A DNA stretch of 19,387 nt, taken from contig JBKBKV010000035.1 in NCBI GenBank assembly GCA_046294495.1, positions 1 through 19,387 of the forward strand, written 5' to 3'. Position numbers and translations under genes: made by a program. The DNA comes from HRBIN23 sp046294495. GTDB taxonomy: Bacteria; Chloroflexota; Dehalococcoidia; Lucifugimonadales; HRBIN23. The number at the start of each line of letters is the position of its first letter. The first letter of the stretch is position 1. Positions 6,730-13,195 of the stretch are shown here, one piece after another. The notes under the pieces are model-generated. The model was not told the DNA's origin. It did no database searches and worked only from the letters and a program-made list of their open reading frames with translations.

Positions 6730-6957
6730 TTATCCCTGTTTCTCTCGCCAGGCTTCATTCAGGGCGCGAAGAACGACGGTGAAACCGTAAAGGAGGCGGG
6801 ATTCCAGACCCTTCCACTCACTATGGGTCAGTTTGTTGGGCAAGGGGTCTACCTCAAGCATCGCTTCTACACCCGTTCTAATAGTGTAGTGGAGTGCTGC
6901 GTTATTTTCTGCCAGTTCCCTATGGCACCTCCTACCCCTGCATAGCCAGCAGCACAT
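6730..6957 (-). CDS. Small hypothetical protein, start uncertain
   Basis: This frame of up to 75 residues begins inside the end of leuC (26-base overlap) and stops seven bases before the next small gene. The convincing part is the C-terminal 60 residues, from LAENNAALHYTIRTGVEAML to LNEAWREKQG, predicted to be mostly helical. The first 14 residues (MCCWLCRGRRCH and on) overlap leuC and are probably not translated. A strong AGGAGG (plus 6928-6933) sits at the leuC stop but faces no ATG, GTG or TTG at normal spacing; a CTG lies 12 bases away and the next in-frame ATG gives only 43 residues. It may be a decayed gene or use an unusual start. I recognise no family. Confidence 0.4.
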   Translation of the reverse strand: MCCWLCRGRRCHRELAENNAALHYTIRTGVEAMLEVDPLPNKLTHSEWKGLESRLLYGFTVVLRALNEAWREKQG

Positions 6958-8230
6958 CCTCGGCCCGCGCCACTTCGTCGGGGTGGGCTACGCGCCCCAG
7001 AACGGCGCTGGCGGCTGCCACCGATGGGTTGGCTAAATATGCCTCGGCTTTGGGATGCCCCATTCGCCCGGGGAAGTTGCGGTTGGAGGTGGAGACGCAC
7101 CGCTCCCCTTCGGCCAGGACGCCCATATAGCCCCCCAGGCACGGCCCACAAGTGGGTGTGCTAACGGCGCACCCAGCCTCCACGAAGATGTCGATCAGCC
7201 CCTCTTTCAAGGCTTGCTTATACACTGCGGTGGTGGCGGGGATGACGATGCACCGGGTCCACTTGGCCACTTTGCGGCCTTTCAAAATCGCTGCCGCCTC
7301 ACGCAGGTCCTCCAGGCGGGCATTAGTGCAAGAGCCGATGAACACCTGGTCAATGGAGATGTTGCGCCCGGCCAACTCCCCGGCAGTGGCGATGTTGCCA
7401 GGGGAGTAGGGCATAGCCAGCACCGGCTCAATCTGAGAGGCGTCAAACTCGTAGGTGGCGGCGTAGTGGGCGTCTGGGTCGGGGGTGTAAACCTTCCAGG
7501 AGCGCTTGGCGCGAGGGCGCACATACTCCAGGGTAACCTGGTCAAAGGGGACTATGCCCGTCTTTCCCCCAGCCTCGGCCACCATGTTGCACATGGTGAA
7601 GCGGGCATCCATAGAGAGGGTGCTGACAGCCTCCCCTTCAAACTGCATGCACGCATAAAGGGCTCCATCGGTGCCGATCTGGCCGATGGTGTAGAGGATG
7701 AGGTCTTTGCTCCGTGTCCAAGGGCCTAGATGCCCGTGGTAGATAAAGCGCAGGGTGTGGGGGACCTTCATCCAGATCTCCCCCGTGGCCATGGCCACCG
7801 CCAAGTCGGTGGAGCCGAAGCCGGCTGCGAAGGCGCACAGGCCTCCGCAGGTGGTGGTGTGGGAATCCGCCCCAACATACACATCCCCAGGCACCACAAT
7901 CCCCTGCTCTGGGAGGAGGATGTGCTCTATCCCCGCCTGGCCCTGCTCAAAGTAGACCACCCCATATTCACGGGCAAAGTCGCGCATGGCCTTGGCCAGC
8001 CCAGCGGCGGCGATGTCTTTGTTGGGGACGAAGTGGGAGGGGACAAACACCACCCGGGAGGGGTCGAAGACCTTCTTGACGCCCAGTTTCTTGAACTCAC
8101 GGATGGCCAGGGGGGCGGTTACATCATTCCCCATGCACAGGTCTACCTTCACATTGAGCAAGTCGCCGGGGCCGACCTCCTTCTTGCCAGCGTGCTCAGC
8201 CAGAATCTTCTCGGCGATGGTCATGCCCAT
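6932..8230 (-). CDS. leuC: 3-isopropylmalate dehydratase large subunit
   Basis: LeuC is the [4Fe-4S] aconitase-family subunit that, with LeuD, converts 2-isopropylmalate to 3-isopropylmalate. The cluster ligands are visible as C301 in IGSCTNARLEDLR and C361 and C364 in PTCGPCLGG. Other family motifs are GADSHTTTCGG (120-130) and STSNRNFPGRMG (380-391). At 432 residues it is the shorter archaeal-type form that pairs with a small LeuD; a homoaconitase-like activity cannot be excluded, but leuB nearby favours leucine synthesis. The first ATG is chosen because AGGAG lies five bases upstream. It heads the leucine block and is separated from leuD by three other genes, which is unusual. Confidence 0.97.
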   Translation of the reverse strand: MGMTIAEKILAEHAGKKEVGPGDLLNVKVDLCMGNDVTAPLAIREFKKLGVKKVFDPSRVVFVPSHFVPNKDIAAAGLAKAMRDFAREYGVVYFEQGQAGIEHILLPEQGIVVPGDVYVGADSHTTTCGGLCAFAAGFGSTDLAVAMATGEIWMKVPHTLRFIYHGHLGPWTRSKDLILYTIGQIGTDGALYACMQFEGEAVSTLSMDARFTMCNMVAEAGGKTGIVPFDQVTLEYVRPRAKRSWKVYTPDPDAHYAATYEFDASQIEPVLAMPYSPGNIATAGELAGRNISIDQVFIGSCTNARLEDLREAAAILKGRKVAKWTRCIVIPATTAVYKQALKEGLIDIFVEAGCAVSTPTCGPCLGGYMGVLAEGERCVSTSNRNFPGRMGHPKAEAYLANPSVAAASAVLGRVAHPDEVARAEDVLLAMQG

Positions 8231-8305
8231 GGGTGCTCCTCCCTTCTTTTAGGGGCGTTCCTTGATGGTGGAGGGGAAGCGACAGTTTTTGCCCCCTACA
8301 CAGCG

Positions 8306-8311
8306 ATTATA
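8306..8311 (-). promoter_or_regulatory. -10 element upstream of leuC operon
   Basis: A perfect TATAAT on the minus strand lies in the 115-base gap between mobB and leuC, leaving a leader of about 70 bases. No good -35 is visible at 16-18 bases. I see no leader peptide with a leucine run and no T-box-like element in the leader. Confidence 0.4.
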
Positions 8312-8345
8312 GCGGCTTTCCTAGCCCTTCACTCTGTTGGTGGCC

Positions 8346-9005
8346 TTATCCCTCCGGGGGAAGACGCAGAGTGAAAGAGAGGTGGTGCACCTTGCCGATC
8401 CCTTTCAAAGCCGATACCATCCCCAGCAGAGCACGCCCCATTACAGCGGCCGCGAAGGGGTTCAGGGTTATGGGCTGGCCGTTCACCACCAGATGCACCC
8501 GCTCCCCACGCTGGGCTGGGCGCAGGTAGGTGGCCTCTAGAAAGTCTGCCAGGGTTGGCACCCCTTCCCACGAGAAGGTGCGCACCCCAGGAAGGGGCTG
8601 GGTATCGCTCACCACCCCTGCCAACTGCTCGGGCCGGCATAGCAGATCCGGCCCTAGGGCGCTCCGATGGGTCTCCACCTTGGGGAAAGGGCTTTCCTTG
8701 AAGCCTTCCGTCAACAGCACATCCAGGTCGGGCGGTAGGGAGTTGGCCAGGTCTTCCAGGGACAGGGTTGGGGATAGGGTGTGGAGGGCAAAAGCGGCGT
8801 TGGACGCCAGCAGGAAGACCCCCTCCGCTCCCGTCTGGGCCAGGCGCCAAGAATCCTTGCCAGCCGTGTCCAGGTCGGCGCCGTGTGGGGCGTGTTTGGC
8901 TACCGCCACGCGCCACCCCCGCTTGCGCAGTTCTGGCACCAGGCGCTCTAGCAGGGTTGTCTTGCCCGAGGATGACTTGCCAACGATGCAGATAACGGGG
9001 AGCAT
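8346..9005 (-). CDS. mobB: Molybdopterin-guanine dinucleotide biosynthesis adaptor MobB
   Basis: MobB is a GTP-binding protein that assists MobA in attaching GMP to molybdopterin. The Walker A loop is GKSSSGKTT (residues 9-17), right after the first strand, and VAVAKHAPHGADLDTAGKDS and LLTEGFKESPFPKVE match the family. The ATG at 9005 has AGGAGG four bases upstream. A longer frame to 9089 has no such site and overlaps the HdrB-like gene, so I reject it. At 219 residues it is longer than E. coli MobB. The extra C-terminus (NPFAAAVMGRALLGMVSALKGI) is an extension I recall from other bacterial MobB proteins. The gene is nine bases into the spacing after the HdrB-like gene stop and probably shares its transcript. 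Confidence 0.92.
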   Translation of the reverse strand: MLPVICIVGKSSSGKTTLLERLVPELRKRGWRVAVAKHAPHGADLDTAGKDSWRLAQTGAEGVFLLASNAAFALHTLSPTLSLEDLANSLPPDLDVLLTEGFKESPFPKVETHRSALGPDLLCRPEQLAGVVSDTQPLPGVRTFSWEGVPTLADFLEATYLRPAQRGERVHLVVNGQPITLNPFAAAVMGRALLGMVSALKGIGKVHHLSFTLRLPPEG

Positions 9006-9013
9006 AGGGCCTC

Positions 9014-9994
9014 CTAGCCTTGCCTGGGGAATGTGCGCTCTACGATGGTGCGGGCCACCGTTAGGGGGATGGCGTGGGCTTGGGCGCATGGGGACATCTC
9101 GGCTAGCACCCGCTCCGGGTCCCGCCAGAGGCGGTATTTCTTGTAGGTGTCTTCATACTCTATGCCCAGGGCATGGGCGAAAAGGGAGAGGTAATGCTCC
9201 ACCTTCACGGGGAAGCGCTCCTCGTAGACGCACAGCATCCGTTGGCACCCATGGTAAAGGGTGGCGAAGGTAGTGGCCCCGGAGCACAGGGCGGCACGGA
9301 ACTGCCCCTCCACCAGCCTCTCAAAGGCCGCCTTGCCCAGGGTGTCCCGTGTAACTTCAGCGCATTGCCTCTGCAAGCGGATGTCTGGCTCCAGGGGCAC
9401 CGGCTCTAGCCCCGGCACGGCCGCCAGGAGAGCCTGGGCGGCCAGCGCCTCCTGCAAGCGCCGGGGGCGGTCGCAGTGGTGGTGCAGGGCGACACGCTCC
9501 CGCACCTCCTGTGTGAACCGTAACTCCCCCAGGTGCTCCACCAGGAACTCGGCCACATGCTGGACTGGAAAGGGCAAGGGCATCTGAAAGATTTCATCGT
9601 AGTAGAAGATGCACGAGGGGCACCACATTACCAGGCGCTGGGGATGAAAGCGCTGGAAGGAGCGGATAGCGTGAAGCCCCAGGGTGTTGGCGATGTCGGT
9701 GTCGCCATTGCGGTGGTGAACGATGCCACAGCAGTAGGAAGGCCCCCCAACCGCCACATAGTCTACCCCCAGGAGGTCAAGGAGGGCCGTTACCGTGCGC
9801 ACCATATGGCTGGTGCGCAGGACATTGCACCCCAGGTAGAGCACAATATCGTGAGGCTCATCCTGGGTAGGAGGGCCTGCCCGCCATCGCCTGTCCTGCG
9901 TGGGGGTTGTAAGGTCGTGGAGGAGGCGAATCTCCCGAAAATAGGCGGCGTAGTTAAAGCCCGACCGCTTGCGGCTAGATACCCCTGTGGTCAT
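9014..9994 (-). CDS. HdrB-like CCG-domain protein (heterodisulfide reductase subunit B family)
   Basis: The first cysteine-rich domain is intact: C56, C88-C89, C125 and C128, giving C-x31-CC-x35-C-x2-C, the CCG pattern that holds the noncubane [4Fe-4S] cluster in HdrB. The second domain is degenerate: C174, a single C211 where CC is expected (QC), then C250 and C255 spaced C-x4-C. The 326-residue length fits HdrB-like proteins. The ATG at 9994 follows GGAGGGGAGGT; the frame extends upstream into mobA but without support. No HdrA or HdrC is nearby. Such proteins handle disulfide/thiol or quinone-linked electron transfer in several systems. Placement between mobA and mobB suggests a link to molybdoenzyme function, but the partner is unknown. 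Confidence 0.85.
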   Translation of the reverse strand: MTTGVSSRKRSGFNYAAYFREIRLLHDLTTPTQDRRWRAGPPTQDEPHDIVLYLGCNVLRTSHMVRTVTALLDLLGVDYVAVGGPSYCCGIVHHRNGDTDIANTLGLHAIRSFQRFHPQRLVMWCPSCIFYYDEIFQMPLPFPVQHVAEFLVEHLGELRFTQEVRERVALHHHCDRPRRLQEALAAQALLAAVPGLEPVPLEPDIRLQRQCAEVTRDTLGKAAFERLVEGQFRAALCSGATTFATLYHGCQRMLCVYEERFPVKVEHYLSLFAHALGIEYEDTYKKYRLWRDPERVLAEMSPCAQAHAIPLTVARTIVERTFPRQG

Positions 9995-10083
9995 ACCTCC
10001 CCTCCTAGGGCATCCCCCTTGTCCCGATACTACTCTCAATGGACGTGCGTCTGCAACCCACACGCCTCTGGCAGGGGTGATGA

Positions 10084-10671
10084 CTAGGGGGCGTGCTCCC
10101 CTGGCAGGCACTGAGCAGCGCCCAGGTCTTCCGGTGTGTTCACATTGGTGAAGGAGCGTAGCGAATACCCCTGCGCCACCAGCGCCTCCCCTTCCACAAT
10201 GTGCGCTCGCACCGCCCCTACCAAAGCATAGAGGCTAGTGCGTCCCGCTCCCAGAAGGCGCATCCCCACTGTTACGCACTGGCGCCGGTAGGCGGCATGG
10301 GCCGGCTGGAGATGCCCTTCCACCCTAGGCACTACTGCGTCCCATCCCCCTTTGTGGGCTAGAGCCAGCAGATGGTGCACCAGGGCGGTGTCCAGGAAGG
10401 GTAGGTCGCAGGAGGCGCAAAAGGCGTAGGGGAAAGAGGAGGCCGCCAGGCCCGACACCAGGCCCGCCAGAGGCCCCACATAGGGGGGCGAGTCCTCCAC
10501 CAGGCGCACCCCGGGAGGCAGAGGATAAGAGCGCCCGCGACGCACCACCACCAGGCACTCCTGGACAGCCGGGGCCAGGGCCTCCAGGACGCGGTGGAGC
10601 AGAGGGACCCCCCCTATAGCCACCAGCGCCTTGTCCTGTCCCAGGCGGCGGCTCTCCCCACCCGCCAGCAC
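10084..10671 (-). CDS. mobA: Molybdenum cofactor guanylyltransferase MobA
   Basis: MobA transfers GMP from GTP to Mo-molybdopterin. The N-terminal nucleotide-binding signature is LAGGESRRLGQDKAL (2-16), followed by VGPLAGLVSGL, the CDLPFLD metal site and the C-terminal TNVNTPEDL. The 195 residues match the family. The start is uncertain: the GTG at 10671 cuts the first beta strand to one residue, while the natural SGIV strand extends upstream in frame without ATG, GTG or TTG. The good AAGGAGG site (plus 10693-10699) is about 21 bases from this GTG. It follows the sulfite-oxidase-like gene by seven bases. The related MocA/CTP-type enzymes are possible, but mobB nearby supports MobA. Confidence 0.9.
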   Translation of the reverse strand: MLAGGESRRLGQDKALVAIGGVPLLHRVLEALAPAVQECLVVVRRGRSYPLPPGVRLVEDSPPYVGPLAGLVSGLAASSFPYAFCASCDLPFLDTALVHHLLALAHKGGWDAVVPRVEGHLQPAHAAYRRQCVTVGMRLLGAGRTSLYALVGAVRAHIVEGEALVAQGYSLRSFTNVNTPEDLGAAQCLPGEHAP

Positions 10672-10678
10672 GATACCG

Positions 10679-12175
10679 CTATATACTGCCGTCCTCCTTC
10701 GTTACCACTAGGATAACGGAGTGGATACCCAAAGCGCCATCGGGAAAGGGATCCCGCTCCGCTGTAGCCTGCCACTGGCCCGCTCCGTCGGCTGCCCGCA
10801 CCCTGAGGGTGTGCCTGCCCGGCGTGTCCAGGGGTTTCTGGGTTGTCCAGATGTGCCAGGTGTAGGGGGAGAGGGCGGGACGCAGTAGGGCCGGCTCCCA
10901 GGTCTGCCCTTCATCCCAACTCACCTCTACCCGACTGATGCCCCTGTCGCCGGCGAAAGCGATACCCCAGGCCTCTACCTGCCCAGGGCGCACCCACTGG
11001 CCCGAGCGGGGCGTCCATACCTGACTGGTAGTGTGCACAAAGGCGGTGTCGCTCCATCCCTGCTCTTGCCAAAAGCCTTTGAAGTCCTCGGCCACAGGGC
11101 GTATGCGGGTGAGCCACTTCACGCTCTTCAGGCCGTAGCGCCCGGGCACCAGCAGGCGTGCAGGGAAGCCGTGCTTATAGGGCAGGGGCTCTCCGTTCAT
11201 AGCGTAGGCCACCAGCACCTGCTCCTGTATGGCCACATCCAGGGGGAGGCTGTCGGAGTAGCCGTCGGCGGCGAAAAGGGCCACCTTCCGCACCCCTTCT
11301 TGTAGCCTTGCTTGCTCCAGGAGCCTTTTTAGAGGCACCCCTTTCCAAATGGCAGTGCTGATTAGGTCGCCCCCCACCGGGTTGCTGATGCACTGGAGGG
11401 TAACTGGGAGTTCCACCGCTGGCAGGGCCAGCAGGTCTTGATAGGTGAGGGTGAAGGGCGCGCCCACCAGGCCATCCACCTGGAGCGTCCACTGGCCGGC
11501 GTCTAGTTGGGGGTCTACAAAGTTCTTGGAGACGATGTAGAACTGTTCGGTGGGGGTGATATCGGGAGGTAGGGAGCCAGGTGGACGGCGTTGCTGGCGT
11601 GGAGGGGCCAGGCGGGGCGCTCCGCCCACCAGGAGGCGGATGCCCCACAAGGCCCCGACCCCCACCATTCCCCACAAGGCCAGACGCCCCAAAGCGGCTC
11701 TCCTGTCAGGGCGGGAGGGGGTGGGGGCCGTGGCCGATTCCAGAGCGGCGGTGGCTAGGCCCGCCACTGCCGAGGCCCCGCTAATGCCTGCCCAGAATGG
11801 GAAGCCCCCACCCCCAGCCAGCCACCCTAGCCCCACCCCTACCAGGCCCAGCACGCTCCCAACCCACACTGCCCAGGGCCATAGCGACGGCCCCCCCACA
11901 ACCTGCCTCATCCCTACCACAGTCCCCGTCGCCACTGCCGCCAGCCCCAGGGACAGTCCCCCCAGCAGGAGCGGCTTGGCAAGATAAAGCAGGCGGTCCA
12001 GAAGGAAACCGAACAGCCAACCGGGCGTGGCCTTTACAAGGCGCTCGGCCACCACCTCTTGCAAGGATGGGACACCCAGGGCGAAGCGGGCCACCAGCAA
12101 TAGCAAGGCCCACAGCACCCCAACCACCACTCCCGTGCCCACCAGACGCACCCATTGCCCTTTGCCCTGAGCCAT
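10679..12175 (-). CDS. Membrane-anchored sulfite-oxidase-fold molybdopterin oxidoreductase
   Basis: The N-terminal third holds about five hydrophobic segments (near 10-32, 64-88, 99-121, 126-145 and 161-183), then a Pro-rich linker (about 187-206). The soluble part starts with the sulfite-oxidase molybdopterin fold: DITPTEQFYIVSKNF (205-219), Cys262 in LQCISNPVGG as the expected Mo ligand, and HGFPARLLVPGRYGLKSVKW (335-354). It ends with the Mo-co dimerisation Ig-like domain (ISRVEVSWDEGQTWEP). These enzymes use Mo-molybdopterin; substrates in the family include sulfite, sulfoxides and methionine sulfoxide residues, and I cannot tell which applies. The soluble domain probably sits outside the membrane. 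The ATG follows GGAGG at six bases. It heads the mobA/HdrB/mobB series. Confidence 0.9.
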   Translation of the reverse strand: MAQGKGQWVRLVGTGVVVGVLWALLLLVARFALGVPSLQEVVAERLVKATPGWLFGFLLDRLLYLAKPLLLGGLSLGLAAVATGTVVGMRQVVGGPSLWPWAVWVGSVLGLVGVGLGWLAGGGGFPFWAGISGASAVAGLATAALESATAPTPSRPDRRAALGRLALWGMVGVGALWGIRLLVGGAPRLAPPRQQRRPPGSLPPDITPTEQFYIVSKNFVDPQLDAGQWTLQVDGLVGAPFTLTYQDLLALPAVELPVTLQCISNPVGGDLISTAIWKGVPLKRLLEQARLQEGVRKVALFAADGYSDSLPLDVAIQEQVLVAYAMNGEPLPYKHGFPARLLVPGRYGLKSVKWLTRIRPVAEDFKGFWQEQGWSDTAFVHTTSQVWTPRSGQWVRPGQVEAWGIAFAGDRGISRVEVSWDEGQTWEPALLRPALSPYTWHIWTTQKPLDTPGRHTLRVRAADGAGQWQATAERDPFPDGALGIHSVILVVTKEDGSI

Positions 12176-12216
12176 ACCTGCCCTCCCCCACTATATGATA
12201 CGCTAGGCCTAGAAAT
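12176..12216. promoter_or_regulatory. Divergent promoter region, overlapping -10 elements, palindrome
   Basis: The 41-base gap holds TATGAT on the plus strand (12194-12199) and TATAGT on the minus strand (plus 12190-12195), both five-of-six matches to TATAAT and overlapping. A perfect ten-base palindrome, CTAGGCCTAG (12203-12212), lies between the plus -10 and the rsmI start. No good -35 elements are seen for either direction. Confidence 0.35.
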
Positions 12217-13098
12217 ATGGGCACCCTCTATGTCATCGGCACCCCCATCGGGAACCTGGAAGACATTACCCTACGGGCCTTGCGCCTGCTGGGGGAGGTG
12301 TCTCTAATCGCCGCTGAAGACACCCGCACCACCCGGGGCCTGCTGGCCCACTTCGGCCTTGCCACGCCTTTGGTGAGTTTCCATCAACACAACCAGGCCC
12401 AGCGCCTTCCCTATCTGCTGGAGCGCCTACGGGAGGGGGACATCGCCCTGGTGAGCGAAGCGGGGATGCCCGGCGTCAGCGACCCAGGCCAGGCACTGGT
12501 GGAGGCTGTGGCAAGGGAGGGGTTCCCAGTGGCGGCAGTGCCTGGCCCGTCAGCGGTAACAGCGGCCCTGGCCATCTCGGGCTTGCCGGCCGACGCCTTC
12601 CTTTTCCTGGGTTTTCTGCCTCGGGAACGGAAAGAGCGACAGGGCCTGCTGGCACAGTGTGCCTCCTTGCCCTTCACCTTGGTGTGGTTTGAGGCTCCCC
12701 ATCGCCTCCTGGCGTCGCTAAGGGACGCGCTGGAGGCGCTGGGCGAGCGCCCCTGCGCTGTCTGCCGTGAGTTGACCAAACTCCACGAAGAGGTGTTCCG
12801 AGGGACCCTTTCCCAGGCCCTGGCCCACTTCACTCACCCCCGCGGGGAGTTCACGATTGTGGTGCAGGGGGCTACGCCTTCCCAGGGGCGGGTGTGGACA
12901 GAGGAACGGGTGGTGCAGGCCCTCCGAGACGCCTTGGTCAGTGGTCTACGCCCCACCCAGGCCGTGGCCCAGGTGGCGCGAAGGGCAGGCTGGCCCAGGG
13001 CGCGGGTGTATGCCATGTGGGCGAAATGGGGGCAGGAGAGGGGATCCCCTCAAAAAAGCCCTAAACCCAGGCCAGGACGGGGCGTAACTTCTGGCTAA
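12217..13098 (+). CDS. rsmI: 16S rRNA (cytidine1402-2'-O)-methyltransferase
   Basis: RsmI is a SAM-dependent methyltransferase of the tetrapyrrole methylase fold that methylates the ribose of C1402 in 16S rRNA. Motifs are GTPIGNLEDITLRAL (8-22), AEDTRTT (33-39), VSEAGMPGVSDPG (79-91) and VPGPSAVTAAL. The 293 residues fit the family, with a short basic C-terminal tail (QKSPKPRPGRG). No ribosome site precedes the ATG. The likely -10 (TATGAT) ends 17 bases upstream, so the message may be nearly leaderless. It diverges from the sulfite-oxidase-like gene. ftsZ follows after 97 bases with its own promoter, and no terminator hairpin is seen between them. Confidence 0.95.
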   Translation: MGTLYVIGTPIGNLEDITLRALRLLGEVSLIAAEDTRTTRGLLAHFGLATPLVSFHQHNQAQRLPYLLERLREGDIALVSEAGMPGVSDPGQALVEAVAREGFPVAAVPGPSAVTAALAISGLPADAFLFLGFLPRERKERQGLLAQCASLPFTLVWFEAPHRLLASLRDALEALGERPCAVCRELTKLHEEVFRGTLSQALAHFTHPRGEFTIVVQGATPSQGRVWTEERVVQALRDALVSGLRPTQAVAQVARRAGWPRARVYAMWAKWGQERGSPQKSPKPRPGRGVTSG

Positions 13099-13114
13099 AA
13101 AGTCGCCAAAACCC

Positions 13115-13144
13115 TTGACAACCCCCTAATCGCCCTTTTAAAGT
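13115..13144 (+). promoter_or_regulatory. ftsZ promoter
   Basis: A perfect -35 TTGACA (13115-13120) is followed after 18 bases by TAAAGT (13139-13144), a four-of-six -10. It lies in the rsmI-ftsZ gap and would start the transcript near 13151, giving a leader of about 45 bases. Confidence 0.6.
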
Positions 13145-13160
13145 AGGAGCGTCATATAGC

Positions 13161-13177
13161 CCCCAGGATACCTGGGG
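13161..13177 (+). promoter_or_regulatory. Leader hairpin upstream of ftsZ
   Basis: CCCCAGG and CCTGGGG form a perfect seven-base-pair stem around an ATA loop. It sits between the inferred transcription start and the ftsZ ribosome site (GGAGGGAG, from 13183). It lacks a T run, so it is not a standard terminator; it may stabilise the message or affect translation. Confidence 0.5.
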
Positions 13178-13195
13178 CCGTTGGAGGGAGTAGAT

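Noticed and set aside
7055..8374. Long plus-strand frames opposite leuC
   Set aside because: They are antisense to a protein with all LeuC motifs and intact cluster cysteines; their translations look like mirror composition with no domain.
9995..10111. Upstream extension of the HdrB-like gene into mobA
   Set aside because: The added 39 residues overlap mobA, show no conserved features, and the ATG at 9994 has a clear ribosome site.
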